Origin: Mesorhizobium sp.
Lineage (GTDB): Bacteria > Pseudomonadota > Alphaproteobacteria > Rhizobiales > Rhizobiaceae
DNA length: 6,625 bases
Assembly: GCA_030698645.1 (NCBI GenBank)
Contig: JAUYMV010000337.1
Span: 1 to 6,625 of the forward strand
Direction: 5' to 3'
Every line of letters begins with the position of its first letter. The first letter of the stretch is position 1. The notes under the pieces were generated by a model. The model was not told the origin of the DNA. It saw nothing but the letters and a program-made list of their open reading frames with translations, and searched no databases. The position numbers and the translations under genes are program-made. Positions 4,987 through 6,625 of the stretch are shown in pieces.

Positions 4987-5436
4987 TCAGGCTTTCTTTT
5001 CCCAGCGCCGGCCTTCGCCCTGCTGCCAGTAGGCCACCGAATGGCCGCCGGCCTTCATGTCGCGCCAGTGGACCCGCGCCGCTTCGACCTGGGGCTGGTC
5101 GTGGCCGTCGAACATGAAGATCGCGCGCTCGTAGCCATCCAGCGCGCAGGGTGACGCGCCGTCGACGAAGAAACGCACCTTTGCATCGTTGCGGTTGTCG
5201 TCCGCGGTCGTCAGCAGGATCGGCTGGTCGCTGGCGTGCGGCTCGCTGGCGAGGCCATGGCCGAGGAAGCTGTCGTCGCGATAGGTCCACAGATGCCCGT
5301 CGAGAGCGTCGCGGCGCTCCTCGCTGCCGGTCTGGACGACCACCTTCCAGCCGCGCGCGATGCTCTTTTCGAGCAGCGCCGGCAGCGCGTCCTCGAGCGT
5401 CGATTCCGTCAGGTGATAGAAGAATATCTCGGCCAT
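4987..5436 (-). CDS. holC: DNA polymerase III subunit chi
   Basis: This 149-aa protein is close to the length of E. coli chi (147 aa). It begins [10 protein letters not shown], then LLEKSIARGWKVVVQ (21-35), LDGHLWTYRDDSFLGHG (45-61), QPILLT (71-76), FVDGA (90-94), YERAIFMFDG (102-111), and ends with ARVHWRDMKAGGHSVAYWQQ (120-139) and GRRWEKKA. These are the conserved blocks of HolC. Chi joins psi and the clamp loader to single-strand binding protein at the replication fork; in alphaproteobacteria psi is often not recognisable. The start is the ATG at 5434-5436, which overlaps the pepA stop as TGATG; the frame is open further upstream but only as a shadow of pepA. The loop FLGHG has Gly where FLPHG is usual. 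A pepA-holC order is common in proteobacteria, which supports both calls. Confidence 0.95.
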   Translation of the reverse strand: MAEIFFYHLTESTLEDALPALLEKSIARGWKVVVQTGSEERRDALDGHLWTYRDDSFLGHGLASEPHASDQPILLTTADDNRNDAKVRFFVDGASPCALDGYERAIFMFDGHDQPQVEAARVHWRDMKAGGHSVAYWQQGEGRRWEKKA

Positions 5437-6625
5437 CAGCCCTCGTAGTTGTCGCGCACCAGCCGCTCCAGCAGGCGGACGCCGAAGCCGGAGGCCCACG
5501 ACTGGCTGATCTCCGTCGCGGGCGATCCCATTGCCGTTCCGGCGATATCGAGATGCGCCCACGGCGTGGTGCCGACGAAGCGCTGGAGGAACTGCGCCGC
5601 CGTGATCGCGCCACCGAAGCGGCCGCCGATATTCTTCATGTCGGCGTTCTTCGAATCGATCAGCTTGTCGTATTCGGCGCCGAGCGGCATGCGCCAGACT
5701 TTTTCCGTCGTCGCAAGCCCGGCGGCGGTGAGCCGTCCGGCCAGTTCGTCATTGTTGGAGAAAAGGCCGGCATGATACTGGCCGAGCGACACCATGATGG
5801 CGCCGGTCAAGGTCGCCAGATTGACCATGAAGCTCGGCTCGAACCGCCTGTTGCAATACCAGAGCGCGTCGCAGAGCACGAGCCTGCCCTCGGCATCCGT
5901 GTTGAGCACTTCGATGGTCTGCCCGGACATCGACGTCACGATGTCGCCGGGTCTCTGCGCGTGGCCATCGACCGCGTTCTCGACGAGCCCGATGATGCCG
6001 ACGACATTCGCCCTGGCCTTGCGCGCGGCGAGCGCATGCATCAGGCCGGTCACGGCGGCGGCGCCACCCATGTCGCCCTTCATGTCCTCCATGCCGGCCG
6101 CCGGCTTCATCGAATTGCCGCCGGTGTCGAAGGTCACTCCCTTGCCGACGAAGGCGATCGGCTTGTCCTTCGCCTTTCCGCCGTTCCACTGCATGACGAC
6201 GATGCGGGCGCCGCGCGGCGAACCCTGGGCGACGCCGAGCAGCGCGCCCATGCCGAGCTTCTTCATGTCCTTCTCGGCCAGGATCTCGACCTTGACGCCA
6301 AGTCGTCCGAGTTCGCTCGCCTTCTCGGCAAACTCGACAGGACAGAGGATGTTGGCAGGCTCGTTGACGAGGTCACGCGCCAGAACGACGACGTCGGCAA
6401 CCGCCTCGGCATCCGCGAATGCCTTCTTCGCGGCGGCGGCGGCGGCCGTCACCACCGTCACCTTGGCCCGTCTCGGTGTTTCCTCGGCCTCGTCCTTCTT
6501 GGTCTTGTGGCGGTCGAAGCGATAGGCGCGCAGGAGCATGCCGAGGGCAAGCTCGGCGACGTCCGCCCCGGTCGCCGCCAGGCCCGGCGCATCGACGTGG
6601 ATCGTCACCTTGGTGGCGTTGCGCA
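5436..6625 (-). CDS. pepA: Leucyl aminopeptidase (M17 family), N-terminus outside window
   Basis: The frame is open to the right edge; the GTG at 6606-6608 is internal, since codons for RNATK precede it and the N-terminal domain is absent. Counting from that GTG, 390 residues are visible. The catalytic domain is complete: [10 protein letters not shown] (155-164), [18 protein letters not shown] (165-182) and NTDAEGRL (236-243). K156, D161, D179, D238 and E240 correspond to the two-zinc ligands K270, D275, D293, D352 and E354 of E. coli PepA, and K168 and R242 to catalytic K282 and R356. The offset is 114 at every site, so about 114 residues, roughly the N-terminal domain, lie beyond the window and no indel separates these sites. 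The enzyme is a cytosolic hexameric exopeptidase that removes N-terminal residues from peptides. In E. coli PepA also binds DNA; whether that applies here is unknown. An alanine run occurs at 55-60. The stop shares one base with the holC start. Confidence 0.96.
   Translation of the reverse strand, partial: RNATKVTIHVDAPGLAATGADVAELALGMLLRAYRFDRHKTKKDEAEETPRRAKVTVVTAAAAAAKKAFADAEAVADVVVLARDLVNEPANILCPVEFAEKASELGRLGVKVEILAEKDMKKLGMGALLGVAQGSPRGARIVVMQWNGGKAKDKPIAFVGKGVTFDTGGNSMKPAAGMEDMKGDMGGAAAVTGLMHALAARKARANVVGIIGLVENAVDGHAQRPGDIVTSMSGQTIEVLNTDAEGRLVLCDALWYCNRRFEPSFMVNLATLTGAIMVSLGQYHAGLFSNNDELAGRLTAAGLATTEKVWRMPLGAEYDKLIDSKNADMKNIGGRFGGAITAAQFLQRFVGTTPWAHLDIAGTAMGSPATEISQSWASGFGVRLLERLVRDNYEG

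Overview
The window looks like an ordinary chromosomal stretch of a GC-rich alphaproteobacterium, most likely of the order Hyphomicrobiales (Rhizobiales) near Mesorhizobium or other Phyllobacteriaceae. This rests on base composition and codon use, the rhizobial form of ribosomal protein S21, a sigma-70 promoter candidate ending in CTATAT, and the pepA-holC gene pair. The genus is an inference. No phage, IS, CRISPR, tRNA or rRNA sequence was seen.

Left part (1-1232). The 3' end of a DinB-family gene on the plus strand runs tail to tail into rpsU (S21, minus strand) with a 10-base overlap. A gene-free stretch of about 445 bases follows. It carries a perfect 24-bp palindrome, a second long imperfect dyad and an AT-rich promoter-like segment. 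That segment leads into a small, highly charged protein of unknown function (83 aa) with a Lys/Ala/Pro tail and a hairpin just after its stop.

Centre (1307-3987). A YheS-type ABC-F ATPase (ribosome-associated, not a transporter) overlaps by ATGA with a crotonase-fold protein. The crotonase keeps the oxyanion-hole motifs and one of the two classic catalytic glutamates, so its reaction may not be plain enoyl-CoA hydration. The overlap implies co-transcription and coupled translation, although the two functions have no obvious link.

Right part (4042-6625). A minus-strand protein of unknown function with a membrane segment at each end is divergent from a tiny plus-strand gene. That small gene encodes a 60-aa protein with a hydrophobic N-terminus and a strongly basic tail. 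It has an excellent ribosome binding site and a candidate general-stress (EcfG/RpoE2-type) promoter. It faces a minus-strand operon of pepA (M17 leucyl aminopeptidase, N-terminus outside the window) and holC (DNA polymerase III chi), joined by a one-base TGATG overlap.

I found no clear undescribed multi-gene system. The most interesting points are the structured intergenic region 536-980, the stress-promoter and small-protein pair at 4730-4964, the altered active site of the crotonase, and the uncharacterised two-membrane-segment protein.
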